DNA of 64,000 bases, taken from Roseateles_C aquae. GTDB lineage: Bacteria > Pseudomonadota > Gammaproteobacteria > Burkholderiales > Burkholderiaceae_C. This document shows positions 17,589-26,265 of this stretch, one piece after another. Position numbers and translations under genes: made by a program. Numbering within the stretch: the stretch's first letter is position 1; every line of letters starts with the position of its first letter. The DNA lies in the NCBI RefSeq assembly GCF_032337115.1, contig NZ_JAVXZY010000002.1, forward strand, positions 496,001-560,000, in the 5' to 3' direction. The notes under the pieces were generated by a model that ran no database searches, was not told the DNA's origin, and was given only the letters and a program-made list of their open reading frames with translations.

Positions 17589-18398
17589 TCAGCGCTGTGC
17601 GCGGCGGTAGGCGCCCGGGCTCAGGCCGTAGCAGCGTTTGAACAGGCGGCTGAGATGGGCCTGATCAGCGAAGCCCGAACACAGCGCGGCCTCGACGAGG
17701 CTGCTGCCGGCGGCGATCGCCCGTCGGGCATGCGCCAGACGCAGCTGTTGCAGATAGGCATGCGGCGGCAGCCCGTAGCAGCGTGTAAAGCCGCGCAGCA
17801 GCTGAAAGCGGCTCATGCCGCTGTCAGTCGCGAGCCTCGCCAGGCTGGGCGCTTCCAGCATGTGCGCATGCAAACGGTCGCGCACCTCGCGCATGCAGGG
17901 ATCGGCACTGGCAGGCGCCAGCCGCCGGCCGGCCAAGGGCAGCAGCGCCGCAAGCAACTCCAGCAGTGCCGCCTCCTGGGCCATCGGCGCAGCGGCCGCG
18001 CTGACGCAGCTGTCGAGCAAGCGCAGCAGGCCGTGCCGCGCGGGGCAGGCATCGAAGACCGGCGGCGTCAGCAGCTCTGGCAACGCCGGCTTCTGTTGCA
18101 AATCGCTGCACAGCTCGGCCAGCAAGGCCGGTTCCAGGTAGAACATGGTCCAGCGCCGGCCGCGCTCATCGAGCGCAACGCCATCGTGGACCTCGCCGGG
18201 GTTGACACTGACCAGTTGGCCCGCGCAGGCCTGCACCGGCCCGCGACCGCTACCCGAACGCTGACCGCCCTGCTCGATCAGGCCGATGCCATAGACATCG
18301 TGGCTGTGCCTGGGAAAGCAGTGTGAGCTTTGCATGCGCAGGCCAAACAGGCCGGCGACATGGCTGGGCAGCGCTTGGCTCAGATTGGACGAGGTCAT
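17589..18398 (-). CDS. AraC family transcriptional regulator
   Basis: A 269-residue AraC/XylS regulator. The N-terminal half is a cupin-like effector domain (CFPRHSHDVYGIGLIEQG, then LVSVNPGEVHDG). The C-terminal half has two helix-turn-helix units: LARLATDSGMSRFQLLRGFTR and LVEAALCSGFADQAHLSRLFKR, ending GLSPGAYRR. It lies upstream of the EamA transporter on the same strand, with about 90 bases between them, so it is a likely regulator of that exporter. Confidence 0.9.
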   Translation of the reverse strand: MTSSNLSQALPSHVAGLFGLRMQSSHCFPRHSHDVYGIGLIEQGGQRSGSGRGPVQACAGQLVSVNPGEVHDGVALDERGRRWTMFYLEPALLAELCSDLQQKPALPELLTPPVFDACPARHGLLRLLDSCVSAAAAPMAQEAALLELLAALLPLAGRRLAPASADPCMREVRDRLHAHMLEAPSLARLATDSGMSRFQLLRGFTRCYGLPPHAYLQQLRLAHARRAIAAGSSLVEAALCSGFADQAHLSRLFKRCYGLSPGAYRRAQR

Positions 18399-18660
18399 CG
18401 GCCGAGCATGCCACGGCCGGGCCTGCGCTGCCGAAACTCACCGCCGGTTCAGCATCGCTCCGGCTTGGCATCGCCGTGATGCCCATCGCCGAGACTCGGC
18501 GCGGCGCCGGCGAAGCCGATAAACAGGGCGTTTGGCGGCCGCGTTGGCAAGACATGGCCCTGTTCATCGGCACTGGATGCAAACCCTTGCCAAAAAGCGC
18601 CTGTTTATCGGCCACAATACCGCCGCCCGGACTGATCGGGCTCAACCAAACTTTCGACGA

Positions 18661-19023
18661 ATGAACAAGACCGAACTGATCGAACACCTGGCTTCCAAGC
18701 ACGAGCTGACCAAGGCCGAAGCCGGCCGCATCCTCGAAACCCTGCTGGACGCCGTGGTCACCACGGTGAAGAAGGGTGGCGCCGTGTCCATCCCCGGCTT
18801 TGGCTCCTTCAAGCAGCACGCCCGTGCCGCTCGCACCGGCGTGAACCCCAGCACCGGCGACAAGATCAAGATCGCTGCCGCCAAGCTGCCCAAGTTCACC
18901 CCCGGCGCTGGCTTCAAGGCTGCCGTGGACCCCAAGGCTGCCGCTCGCAAGGCTGCCAAGGCTGACGCCAAGCCGGCCGCCAAGGCAGCTGCCAAGCCTG
19001 CCAAGAAGGCCGCCAAGAAGTAA
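18661..19023 (+). CDS. HU family DNA-binding protein with Lys/Ala/Pro-rich tail
   Basis: A 120-residue nucleoid protein. Residues 1-90 are a complete HU/IHF fold: MNKTELIEHLASKHELTKAE, the GFGSFKQHARAARTGVNPSTG beta-arm region and KLPKFTPGAGFKAAV. Residues about 91-120 are a lysine/alanine/proline tail of the PAAKAAAKPAKK type, resembling eukaryotic histone H1 tails and found in HU variants of some betaproteobacteria. The tail is expected to add non-specific DNA binding. A terminator follows at 19065-19099. Confidence 0.92.
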   Translation: MNKTELIEHLASKHELTKAEAGRILETLLDAVVTTVKKGGAVSIPGFGSFKQHARAARTGVNPSTGDKIKIAAAKLPKFTPGAGFKAAVDPKAAARKAAKADAKPAAKAAAKPAKKAAKK

Positions 19024-19064
19024 ATCAAGCGCGAGGCCTCGCGGCCTCTGATCGCCTGATCGCT

Positions 19065-19099
19065 AGCCCGACGCTGCAGCCGCAGCCTCGGGCTGTTTT
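19065..19099 (+). terminator. Probable terminator after the HU gene
   Basis: A 7-bp stem (AGCCCGA / TCGGGCT) encloses a GC-rich inner region and is followed by G and four Ts, 41 bases after the stop codon. Confidence 0.65.
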
Positions 19100-19189
19100 A
19101 TTTGCCGGGCCCAGCGCGGCGCCGGCGCGCCACTGCCCCCTTTGACGGTCGGGCCCTGAGATACTTGGGCTCGACGCCCTCCGCCCCGA

Positions 19190-21115
19190 ATGCCTGGTCC
19201 GATGTCCGCCCCTGCCCCGCGCGTGCTCTCGCTCATCCCGCCGATGACGCAGCTGAACACGCCCTACCCGTCCACCGCCTATCTGACGGGCTTTCTGCGT
19301 TCGCGCGGCTTCGATGCGCAGCAGCGCGATCTGGCCCTGGCCCTGGTGCTGGCGCTGCTGTCGCGCGAAGGCCTCGCCGCGGTGCACGAGCAGGTGCTGG
19401 CCAAGCCGGAATTCGAACGCGGCCCGCAGCTGCAGAGCTTTGCGGCGCAGTTCGAGCGCTACCTGGCCACCATAGTCCCGGTGATCGCATTTCTGCAGGG
19501 CCGCGACAGCACGCTGGCGCACCGCATCAACACCCGGCAGTTTCTGCCCGAGGGCAAGCGCTTCGAATCGCTCGATGTCTATGTCGACGAAGACGGCGGC
19601 GATCCGCTGGCCTGGGCCTTTGGCGCGCTGGGCCTGCAGGACCGCGCCCGCCATCTGGCCACGCTCTACTTGAACGACCTGGCCGATGTGCTGCGCGAGG
19701 CGGTCGATGAGCGCTTTGAATTCGTCCGCTATGCCGAACAGCTGGCCACCAGCCAGCCGAGCTTCGACCCGATGGCTGCGGCGCTGTCAGCGCCACCCAA
19801 TCTCGTTGACCAGACACTGGCGCGGCTGACGCTGCAGGCGCTGGACGAGACCGCGCCGGACCTCGTGCTGCTCTCGGTGCCCTTCCCCGGCAATGTCTAT
19901 GCGGCGCTGCGCATTGCGCAGACCATCAAGGCCGCGCGGCCTTCGGTGCGCATCGTGCTGGGCGGCGGCTTCGTCAATACCGAGCTGCGCGAGCTGGCCG
20001 AGCCGCGCTTGTTCGCGCACATCGACTTCATCACGCTGGACGCCGGCGAGCGGCCGCTGCTGGCGCTGCTCGAGCATCTGCAGGGCCGCCGTTCGCAGCA
20101 GCGCCTGGTGCGCACCTTTGTCCGTGACGCCGAGTCGGGCGCGGTGCGCTACATCAATTTCGTCGAGCCCGAGGTGCCCTTCGAGGAGGTCGGCACGCCG
20201 ACCTGGGACGGCCTGCCGCTGCAGGACTATCTGTCGCTGCTGGACATGCTCAACCCGATGAACCGGCTGTGGAGCGACGGGCGCTGGAACAAGCTGACCG
20301 TTGCCCATGGCTGCTACTGGAAGAAGTGCAGCTTCTGCGACATCTCGTTGGACTACATCTCGCGCTACGAGACCGCCTCGGCCGCCACTTTGGCCGACCG
20401 CATGCAGGCCATCGTCGCCGAGACCGGCCAGACCGGCTTTCATTTCGTTGACGAGGCCGCGCCGCCCAAGGCCTTGAAGGCGCTGGCCAGCGAGCTGATC
20501 GCGCGCGGCAGCAGTGTCTCCTGGTGGGGCAATGTGCGTTTCGAGAAAACCTTCACGCCCGAGCTCTGCCAGCTGCTGGCCGACAGCGGCTGCATCGCCA
20601 TCTCCGGCGGCCTGGAAGTGGCCTCGGATCGGCTCCTGAAGCTGATGCAAAAAGGCGTGTCAGTCGAGCAGGTGGCGCGCGTCACCCGCGGCTTTGCCGA
20701 TGCCGGCATCCTGGTCCACGCCTATCTGATGTACGGCTTTCCGACGCAGACGGTGCAGGACACCGTCGATGCGCTGGAATATGTGCGCCAGCTGTTCGAG
20801 AACGGCTGCATCCACAGCGGCTTCTTCCACCGCTTCGCCTGCACCGTGCATTCGCCGGTGGGCAAAAACCCCGAGGCCTATGGCGTGCAGCTGCTGCCGC
20901 TGCCCGACAGCCCTTTTGCCAAGAACGACGTCGGCTTCATCGACCCTAGCGGTGTCGACCACGATCAGCTCGGCCGCGCGCTGAAGAAGGCGATCTACAA
21001 CTACATGCACGGCATCGGCCTGGACGAAGACGTGCGCAGCTGGTTCGGCGGCCGCGTGCCGCGCACTACCGTGCCTAGGCACAAGATTGCCAAGGCGCTC
21101 AGCCAGCCGGGCTGA
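19190..21115 (+). CDS. B12-binding domain radical SAM protein
   Basis: A 641-residue radical SAM enzyme with an N-terminal cobalamin-binding-like domain. The B12-like region ends with APDLVLLSVPFPGNVYAALR and VRIVLGGGFVNTELREL. The iron-sulfur motif begins at C375 in HGCYWKKCSFCD and reads C-X4-C-X2-C, one residue longer than the usual CX3CX2C spacing. LSADSGCIAISGGLE-like and GILVHAYLMYGFPTQT segments follow as in other B12-radical SAM proteins. ATGs at 19190 and 19202 are both possible. No neighbouring gene suggests the substrate; some relatives are methyltransferases or peptide-modifying enzymes. Confidence 0.82.
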   Translation: MPGPMSAPAPRVLSLIPPMTQLNTPYPSTAYLTGFLRSRGFDAQQRDLALALVLALLSREGLAAVHEQVLAKPEFERGPQLQSFAAQFERYLATIVPVIAFLQGRDSTLAHRINTRQFLPEGKRFESLDVYVDEDGGDPLAWAFGALGLQDRARHLATLYLNDLADVLREAVDERFEFVRYAEQLATSQPSFDPMAAALSAPPNLVDQTLARLTLQALDETAPDLVLLSVPFPGNVYAALRIAQTIKAARPSVRIVLGGGFVNTELRELAEPRLFAHIDFITLDAGERPLLALLEHLQGRRSQQRLVRTFVRDAESGAVRYINFVEPEVPFEEVGTPTWDGLPLQDYLSLLDMLNPMNRLWSDGRWNKLTVAHGCYWKKCSFCDISLDYISRYETASAATLADRMQAIVAETGQTGFHFVDEAAPPKALKALASELIARGSSVSWWGNVRFEKTFTPELCQLLADSGCIAISGGLEVASDRLLKLMQKGVSVEQVARVTRGFADAGILVHAYLMYGFPTQTVQDTVDALEYVRQLFENGCIHSGFFHRFACTVHSPVGKNPEAYGVQLLPLPDSPFAKNDVGFIDPSGVDHDQLGRALKKAIYNYMHGIGLDEDVRSWFGGRVPRTTVPRHKIAKALSQPG

Positions 21116-21243
21116 GGCCATCGAACTTGGTGCAGAATGCGCGGCAGAAACGGGCGAGACAGCCCGAGGCCGCGGTCGCGGCAGCAGCAGCCGCGCGGGC
21201 ACAAGGGTCACCCGCGGGCCATCGGTTCTATGCGGAGGAATTC

Positions 21244-22506
21244 ATGCCCAGCCCCATCGACAACTCACTCAGCGCGCGCCCCTGCCCCGCGGCGCCAACA
21301 CCCCCATCTTTTGCCAAGGCTGTTCAGCACGGCAGCCTGTGGCTGAGCCTCGCGCTGCTGAGCGCCTGCGGTGGCAGCCCCTCGCCGGCGCCAGCGCCAA
21401 AGCCCCCCGAACCCGAACCCGTGATCACCGGCCCCGGTGAATTCAAGGCTGCGGCGGCGCTGCCCGCGGTCAGCATCGAGGCCATCAATACCGCGTTGCG
21501 CGCGGCCGGCGCCAAGGCACCGGCCATCACGCCGCGCTATGCTGTCACGCCCTACCGGATTGAATACCTGACCATCGATGGCAGCGGCCAGACGGTGCGC
21601 GCCTCAGGCCTGGTCTGCGTGCCGGCCAAACCCAGCGGCGCGCTGAGCCCGCTGCTGGCTTACCAGCATGGCACGACCGCGCATGACGCCGAAGTGCCCA
21701 GCAACCATGCGGTGGCTGACGAAGCGGCCGTGGTGATGGCCTCGGCCGGCTATATCGTGCTGGCGCCGGATTACGTCGGCTATGGCGTCAGCAAGGGCCA
21801 GCCCCACCCCTATCTGTTGTCGGCGCCGTCGGCAGCCGCGGTCAATGACCTGCTGACCGCCTCGGCAACCTGGCGCAAGAGTGTCGGCATCGCCGACAAC
21901 CAGCAGCTCTTCCTGGCCGGCTACTCCGAAGGCGGCTACACGACCGTGGCGGCCGCGCGAGCGCTGAGCACGGCGACCACCAAGCCACTCAGCACGCACC
22001 GCGCGCAGCTGCAAAGTGTGGTCGTCGGTGCCGGCCCCTACCAGACCAGCGTCACCATGGACGAGCTGCTGCGCCTGGTGAAGGCCGACAACCCGCTGCT
22101 GGCGGCGGTGCTGAACCCCGGCTTCCTGAAGCTCCTGGGCAGCGATGTGCGCGCCAAGGTGCGCAACGAGTTGCTGAAGAAGGCGCTGGGCAGCGATGCC
22201 GATGTGGTCTTCCAGAGCACTTTCCTGGACAACTACCTGGCCGACGATAACGAGGCAATTGAACGGCTCAGCAACGTTCACAACTGGAAGCCGGAAAAGC
22301 CGCTGCGCTTCTACCATGGCCGGGACGACCGCACGGTGCCTTACCCCAGCTCGACCGTCACGCTGCAGGCCATGCAGGCCCAGGGCGCCGGCGCCCTGCT
22401 GAGCCTGACCGACTGCGGCGCGCAGCCGGCCGGCCACCTGGAATGCGTGAAACCCTACTGGGACTTCATGATGGGCGAATTCGCCCGGGACGCTCGCGAC
22501 TTGTAA
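21244..22506 (+). CDS. Alpha/beta hydrolase, secretory lipase-like lipoprotein
   Basis: A 420-residue exported alpha/beta hydrolase. The signal ends with LLSAC, a lipobox, followed by a Ser/Pro/Ala/Glu linker. The catalytic triad is visible: Ser in GYSEGGYT, Asp in YHGRDDRTVPY and His in QPAGHLECVKPYW. The oxyanion-side motif YQHGTTA and APDYVGYGVSKG fit the secretory-lipase (LIP) group, which hydrolyses esters. The start at 21244 has GGAGG eight bases upstream; upstream in-frame codons lack a signal. Substrate is not determined. Confidence 0.83.
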   Translation: MPSPIDNSLSARPCPAAPTPPSFAKAVQHGSLWLSLALLSACGGSPSPAPAPKPPEPEPVITGPGEFKAAAALPAVSIEAINTALRAAGAKAPAITPRYAVTPYRIEYLTIDGSGQTVRASGLVCVPAKPSGALSPLLAYQHGTTAHDAEVPSNHAVADEAAVVMASAGYIVLAPDYVGYGVSKGQPHPYLLSAPSAAAVNDLLTASATWRKSVGIADNQQLFLAGYSEGGYTTVAAARALSTATTKPLSTHRAQLQSVVVGAGPYQTSVTMDELLRLVKADNPLLAAVLNPGFLKLLGSDVRAKVRNELLKKALGSDADVVFQSTFLDNYLADDNEAIERLSNVHNWKPEKPLRFYHGRDDRTVPYPSSTVTLQAMQAQGAGALLSLTDCGAQPAGHLECVKPYWDFMMGEFARDARDL

Positions 22507-22519
22507 ACCGTTCCAAGCC

Positions 22520-23263
22520 CTACTCGTAGGGCCGCAGCAGGGCCGCCAGCCGGCCCTGCCGCTCCAGCGTCTCGAGCGCGGCATGCAGGCGCTGCAGCAG
22601 AGATTCGGGCAGATCCTTGCGGGCATACAAGGCGTAGCTGAGCTCATTGACGACGAAGGTCGGCGCAAACTGGCTCATTTCAAGACCACTCTGCCGCAGC
22701 GCGTGCTTCAGCAGATAGTCCGACGAGATCACCGCGTCGAGGCGACCGGCCGCCAACATGCGCACGCCCTGGAATGGGTCGGTGATGCCGAACTTGCGTA
22801 TCTCATCGTCGTTATTGATGCTCTCCGAATAGAAGGCGCCGCGGGCCATGCCAAGCTGCTTTCCCTTCAGCTGCGAGACTGCCGAGATCGGCGCCAAATG
22901 GCGACTGATGATGATCGAGCGAAAGCTGTGCATACGCCCGACCCACACCGCTTCCGCGTCCATCTCGGGGTTCTTCAGCGCCAGCACCAGATCGGCCCAG
23001 CCATCCTTGAAACCCCGGATCAGGCGAGCATAGGCGCCCGATCGCATTTCCATGTCCACCTCGGCCTGCTCAGCCAAGGCGCGCATAAGATCGACGTGCA
23101 TGCCAACGATGACATCGTCTCGACGCCAGGAGTACGGGGCAACATCATTGATCATGACCTTGAGCATCGGCTTCTCGGCCCGCACAGGCAGACCGACGGC
23201 GGCTAGCGCCACGCCCAGGCTGAGGCACAGGCTCAGCCGCCGCGCTGAGAAGAACTGACTCAT
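22520..23263 (-). CDS. Periplasmic solute-binding protein, family 3
   Basis: A 247-residue exported binding protein with a signal ending LPVRAEK. The fold features are the opening MLKVMINDVAPYSWRRDD, the GMHVDLMRALAEQAEVD helix and RLDAVISSDYLLKHAL in the second lobe. I start at the ATG at 23263, which aligns with the signal peptide. No ABC permease or ATPase adjoins it, so it may be an orphan receptor or act in sensing. It is 81 bases downstream of the Cds1-like gene on the same strand. Confidence 0.8.
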   Translation of the reverse strand: MSQFFSARRLSLCLSLGVALAAVGLPVRAEKPMLKVMINDVAPYSWRRDDVIVGMHVDLMRALAEQAEVDMEMRSGAYARLIRGFKDGWADLVLALKNPEMDAEAVWVGRMHSFRSIIISRHLAPISAVSQLKGKQLGMARGAFYSESINNDDEIRKFGITDPFQGVRMLAAGRLDAVISSDYLLKHALRQSGLEMSQFAPTFVVNELSYALYARKDLPESLLQRLHAALETLERQGRLAALLRPYE

Positions 23264-23344
23264 CGGGGGAATACGACGTGGCTCATGGACGCATGACGAT
23301 GCGGAAGAAAGCCGGCCCTTGCAAAAAACCGGTCGTGGCACAGT

Positions 23345-24526
23345 TTACGTGCGCATTCCGCCCGCGGGCGCGCCTTCTTCAAGCAAGGCGCCAGCCAGCC
23401 GCCAACTTGTCAACAATTCCTCTGGCCAACGGCCCTCCTGCATCAGCGCTGCGAGCGCCTGTGCCTCGGCGTCGCAGACCAAGCCCTGGGCCTGCAGCCA
23501 GTGGTCATCGTGATAACTGTGCCGGTAGCGTTCTCCGCCATCGCAGAGCAGCGTGACGATGGAGCCTCGCTCACCACGCTGCCGCATTTGCCGTGCGCAG
23601 GCCAAAGCGGCCAGCAGATTGGTGCCGGTCGAGGCGCCCACCGGTCGGCCCAGACGCGCGGACAAGGCCTGCATCGCGGCTATCGACCACAGATCAGGCA
23701 GCTTGACCATCGCGTCGATGGCGCGCGGCAGGAACGAGGCCTCAACGCGTGGCCGGCCTATGCCCTCAATGCGCGAGCCCTGTTCGATGCGCAGGCTGGC
23801 GTCGCCGCTCAGGTAATAGTCGAAAAACACTGAACGCTCTGCGTCAGCGCCGCAAACGCCTGTCTGGTGGCGGCCGTAGCGTACAAAGCGCCCCATGGTC
23901 GCCAAGGTCCCGCCGGTGCCAGCCGAACAAACGATCCAGCGCGGCACGGGGTGACGCTCACGCGCCATCTGAACAAAGATGGACTCGGCGATATTGTTGT
24001 TGCCGCGCCAGTCGGTGGCCCGTTCCGCGTAGGTGAACTGGTCCATGTAATGACCGCCAAGCTCGGCGGCCAGACGCTGCGACTCGGCATAGATCCGCGT
24101 CGGGTCTTGCACCAGATGGCAACGCCCACCCTGGAATTCGATCGCACGGATCTTCTCTGCCGATACGGTGGCCGGCATCACCGCCACGAAGGGCAAGCCA
24201 AGCAGGCGGGCGAAATAGGCTTCCGAGACGGCGGTCGAGCCGCTGCTGGACTCGACCACGGTCGAGCCCTCACGCAGCCAGCCATTGCACAGCGCGTAGA
24301 GAAACAGCGAACGCGCCAGGCGGTGCTTCAGGCTGCCCGTCGGATGGCTGGACTCGTCCTTCAGATAGACATCAATGCCATCGAAGCCAGGCAGCGCCAG
24401 CGGAATCAGATGAGTATCAGCCGAGCGCTGAAAGTCGGCCTCGATGCGGCGCAGCGCTTCGCGCACCCAGTCGCGCGAACGCTCAGCATCGACGAAAGCA
24501 GGTACGGAAAACGACGACGCAGTCAT
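23345..24526 (-). CDS. PLP-dependent cysteine synthase-family enzyme, Cds1-like
   Basis: A 393-residue fold-type II PLP enzyme. K67 in HPTGSLKHRLA is the expected Schiff-base lysine; SSSGSTAVSEAYFARLLGL is the substrate-carboxylate loop, and CSAGTGGTLATMGRFVR the phosphate-binding glycine loop. The VSAEKIRAIEFQGGRCHLV segment matches what I recall of Cds1 L-cysteine desulfhydrases, which release sulfide and pyruvate from cysteine, more than CysK/CysM. It is slightly longer than CysK. A synthase role remains possible. The next gene downstream on the same strand is a solute-binding protein, 81 bases away. Confidence 0.78.
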   Translation of the reverse strand: MTASSFSVPAFVDAERSRDWVREALRRIEADFQRSADTHLIPLALPGFDGIDVYLKDESSHPTGSLKHRLARSLFLYALCNGWLREGSTVVESSSGSTAVSEAYFARLLGLPFVAVMPATVSAEKIRAIEFQGGRCHLVQDPTRIYAESQRLAAELGGHYMDQFTYAERATDWRGNNNIAESIFVQMARERHPVPRWIVCSAGTGGTLATMGRFVRYGRHQTGVCGADAERSVFFDYYLSGDASLRIEQGSRIEGIGRPRVEASFLPRAIDAMVKLPDLWSIAAMQALSARLGRPVGASTGTNLLAALACARQMRQRGERGSIVTLLCDGGERYRHSYHDDHWLQAQGLVCDAEAQALAALMQEGRWPEELLTSWRLAGALLEEGAPAGGMRT

Positions 24527-24595
24527 CTCCCGACTTTACCCGGCCCCAGGACGCATCCGGCCAAAAACGTTGCGCCCAAGGCTGGCTGACGCCCT

Positions 24596-24862
24596 TCAGC
24601 GCCCGGGCGTTGACGCGCCGCTATTGAGGACAGTCCGCCCCATGGTGCTCAGTGCATTGGGGCTCTCGCCGTCCAGGACGGTGACACCGATCTTCGCATC
24701 CTTCCCCTTGCGCGGGATTCGAGAACCAGTGATCAGCATGCCTTCGTCGCGCTCAGCAGCCGCCACTTCGGACTTGCCGGCGACCTCGGTCGTTGAGCAA
24801 CCTGGCAGCGTCGACAGCGCCAATATGCCAATGCAAAGCATAGATGCAAGACGCATCTTCAT
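24596..24862 (-). CDS. Small lipoprotein with TGSRIP motif (twin 1)
   Basis: An 88-residue predicted lipoprotein: a short signal ending TLPGC, then a low-complexity region and ITGSRIPRKGKDAKIGVTVL. The start at 24862 is set by the strong GAGGGAG site. The TGS.IP segment recurs in the lipoprotein at 25145-25402, so the two form a diverged pair. TGS[RN]I also occurs near the N-terminus of many TonB-dependent receptors, but there is no plug domain here. I do not recognise a function. Confidence 0.7.
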   Translation of the reverse strand: MKMRLASMLCIGILALSTLPGCSTTEVAGKSEVAAAERDEGMLITGSRIPRKGKDAKIGVTVLDGESPNALSTMGRTVLNSGASTPGR

Positions 24863-25144
24863 AGAAACTCCCTCAAAACGTTATTGCTGCCGCAGCAGCT
24901 TATGTGCGGTCGTTGACCGGCGGTGGAACAGCCGCGCGATGATAATCAGTGCGAAGGCCCACGCCATCGTCCGGAGCCGTTGGCTGGCATTGGACGTGCG
25001 GCAGACGCCCAAGCAGCAAGCAGCAAGCAGCAGCTGGCTTTGCCTGGCACCAATCCGCCACGTAAAGCCCCGGCAGCTGCCAGCCGGCACGACGCCCGCT
25101 GCCACGGCCACCGGTACTGGTCGATCAGCCGCTCTGTTGATCGC

Positions 25145-25402
25145 CTATTTCGCGCCGCGTACGTCTGTGCCACTCAGCGGCACGTTGAGCGACTCTCGAA
25201 TCTTCTCCTTGTCTTCCATAACGCTGACCTTCAGCTTCGACGCCGGTTCGCGCTTCGGGATGTTGGAGCCCGTTACATAGTTCTTTTCCGCCGGCTCATC
25301 GGCCGCATCGCCGGTCGGCGATTGCCCTGTGCTCGCACAGCCTGTCAGCCACGCTGCCAGGCTCACCGCGGCAATCAGTTGCACACCAGTTGCTGCATTC
25401 AT
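25145..25402 (-). CDS. Small lipoprotein with TGSNIP motif (twin 2)
   Basis: An 85-residue predicted lipoprotein with a signal ending AWLTGC and the segment YVTGSNIPKREPASKLKVSV. That matches ITGSRIPRKGKDAKIGVTV in the gene at 24596-24862 in spacing and pattern. GGAGGGAG lies just upstream of the ATG at 25402. The 282 bases between the twins hold no convincing gene. Function unknown. Confidence 0.68.
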   Translation of the reverse strand: MNAATGVQLIAAVSLAAWLTGCASTGQSPTGDAADEPAEKNYVTGSNIPKREPASKLKVSVMEDKEKIRESLNVPLSGTDVRGAK

Positions 25403-25584
25403 CGTCACTCCCTCCTCATCGCTAGGTTCCGGACACGCATGACGGCAAGCACCGTGCTCGATCAGCTGCATCAGGATCGCTTGATTCTGGCCGGAGACGT
25501 GAAGCTTTTGAGTTAGTGCTTCTCACTAAGGCACACACGCCGGGCGGCATTCGCCCAGTGGACACCACGAGCGGGTGGGCAAGC

Positions 25585-26235
25585 TCAGTCAAGCACGCCG
25601 AGCGAGGCGCGCAGCGATGCCAGTTGCGCGCGCAAGGTCTCGACTTCAGCACGCAAGGCACGCTGCTCGCTTCTGAGCGCCTCTATCGCCTCATCGCGCA
25701 GCATGCCTTCCGATGCCGCCTCGGCGGCCTCAGGCAGGACCGGCTCACCCGACAGCAGATGCGCCCAGCGCTGCTCCCGAGCACCCGGCGCACGCGGCAG
25801 CTTGCGCACCAGCGCCGGCTCACGCTCGGCCAGTTCCTCGAGAAAACCCTCGACCGATGAGATGTCGGCAAAGCGGTGCAGGCGCTCGGTGTGCAGGCGC
25901 AGTTCGGCGGCGGTCAAAGGGCCACGCAGCATCAGCAGCGTCAGCAGGGCCTCGGCCTGGCCCGGCACACCGAACACCCGGCGCAGATTGTGTTCAAAGC
26001 GAACCACCCGGCTGCCGCTGACCGTGTTGACCAGATGCATGGCCTTGAGTTCGTCGACCGCCTGCAGCACCTCGGCCTCGCTCAGGTTCATCACCGGCTC
26101 ACGCGCCGTCTTCTGGTTGCACCCCAGCGTCAGTGCATTGGCCGACAGCGGATAGCTGTCAGGCACCGTGTGCTGTTTCTCCACCAGCACGGCCAGCACA
26201 CGCGCCTCGACGGCGCTCAGGATTCTCAAAGTCAT
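25585..26235 (-). CDS. yceH: YceH family protein (UPF0502/DUF480)
   Basis: A 216-residue member of the DUF480/YceH family: two winged-helix-like domains (LSAVEARVLAVLVEKQHTVP then PLSANALTLGCNQKTAREP, and the later GPLTAAELRLHTERLHRFAD) followed by a C-terminal coiled coil (LRSEQRALRAEVETLRAQL). The molecular role is not settled in any species I know of. It follows the SDR gene on the same strand after 30 bases, so they are probably one operon. Confidence 0.9.
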   Translation of the reverse strand: MTLRILSAVEARVLAVLVEKQHTVPDSYPLSANALTLGCNQKTAREPVMNLSEAEVLQAVDELKAMHLVNTVSGSRVVRFEHNLRRVFGVPGQAEALLTLLMLRGPLTAAELRLHTERLHRFADISSVEGFLEELAEREPALVRKLPRAPGAREQRWAHLLSGEPVLPEAAEAASEGMLRDEAIEALRSEQRALRAEVETLRAQLASLRASLGVLD

Positions 26236-26265
26236 CAGCGATTCACTCTTGTCGTGTCAAGGAAC

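Noticed and set aside
24881..25111. A 76-codon minus-strand frame between the twin lipoproteins
   Set aside because: No ribosome-binding site or recognisable domain; could not be supported.
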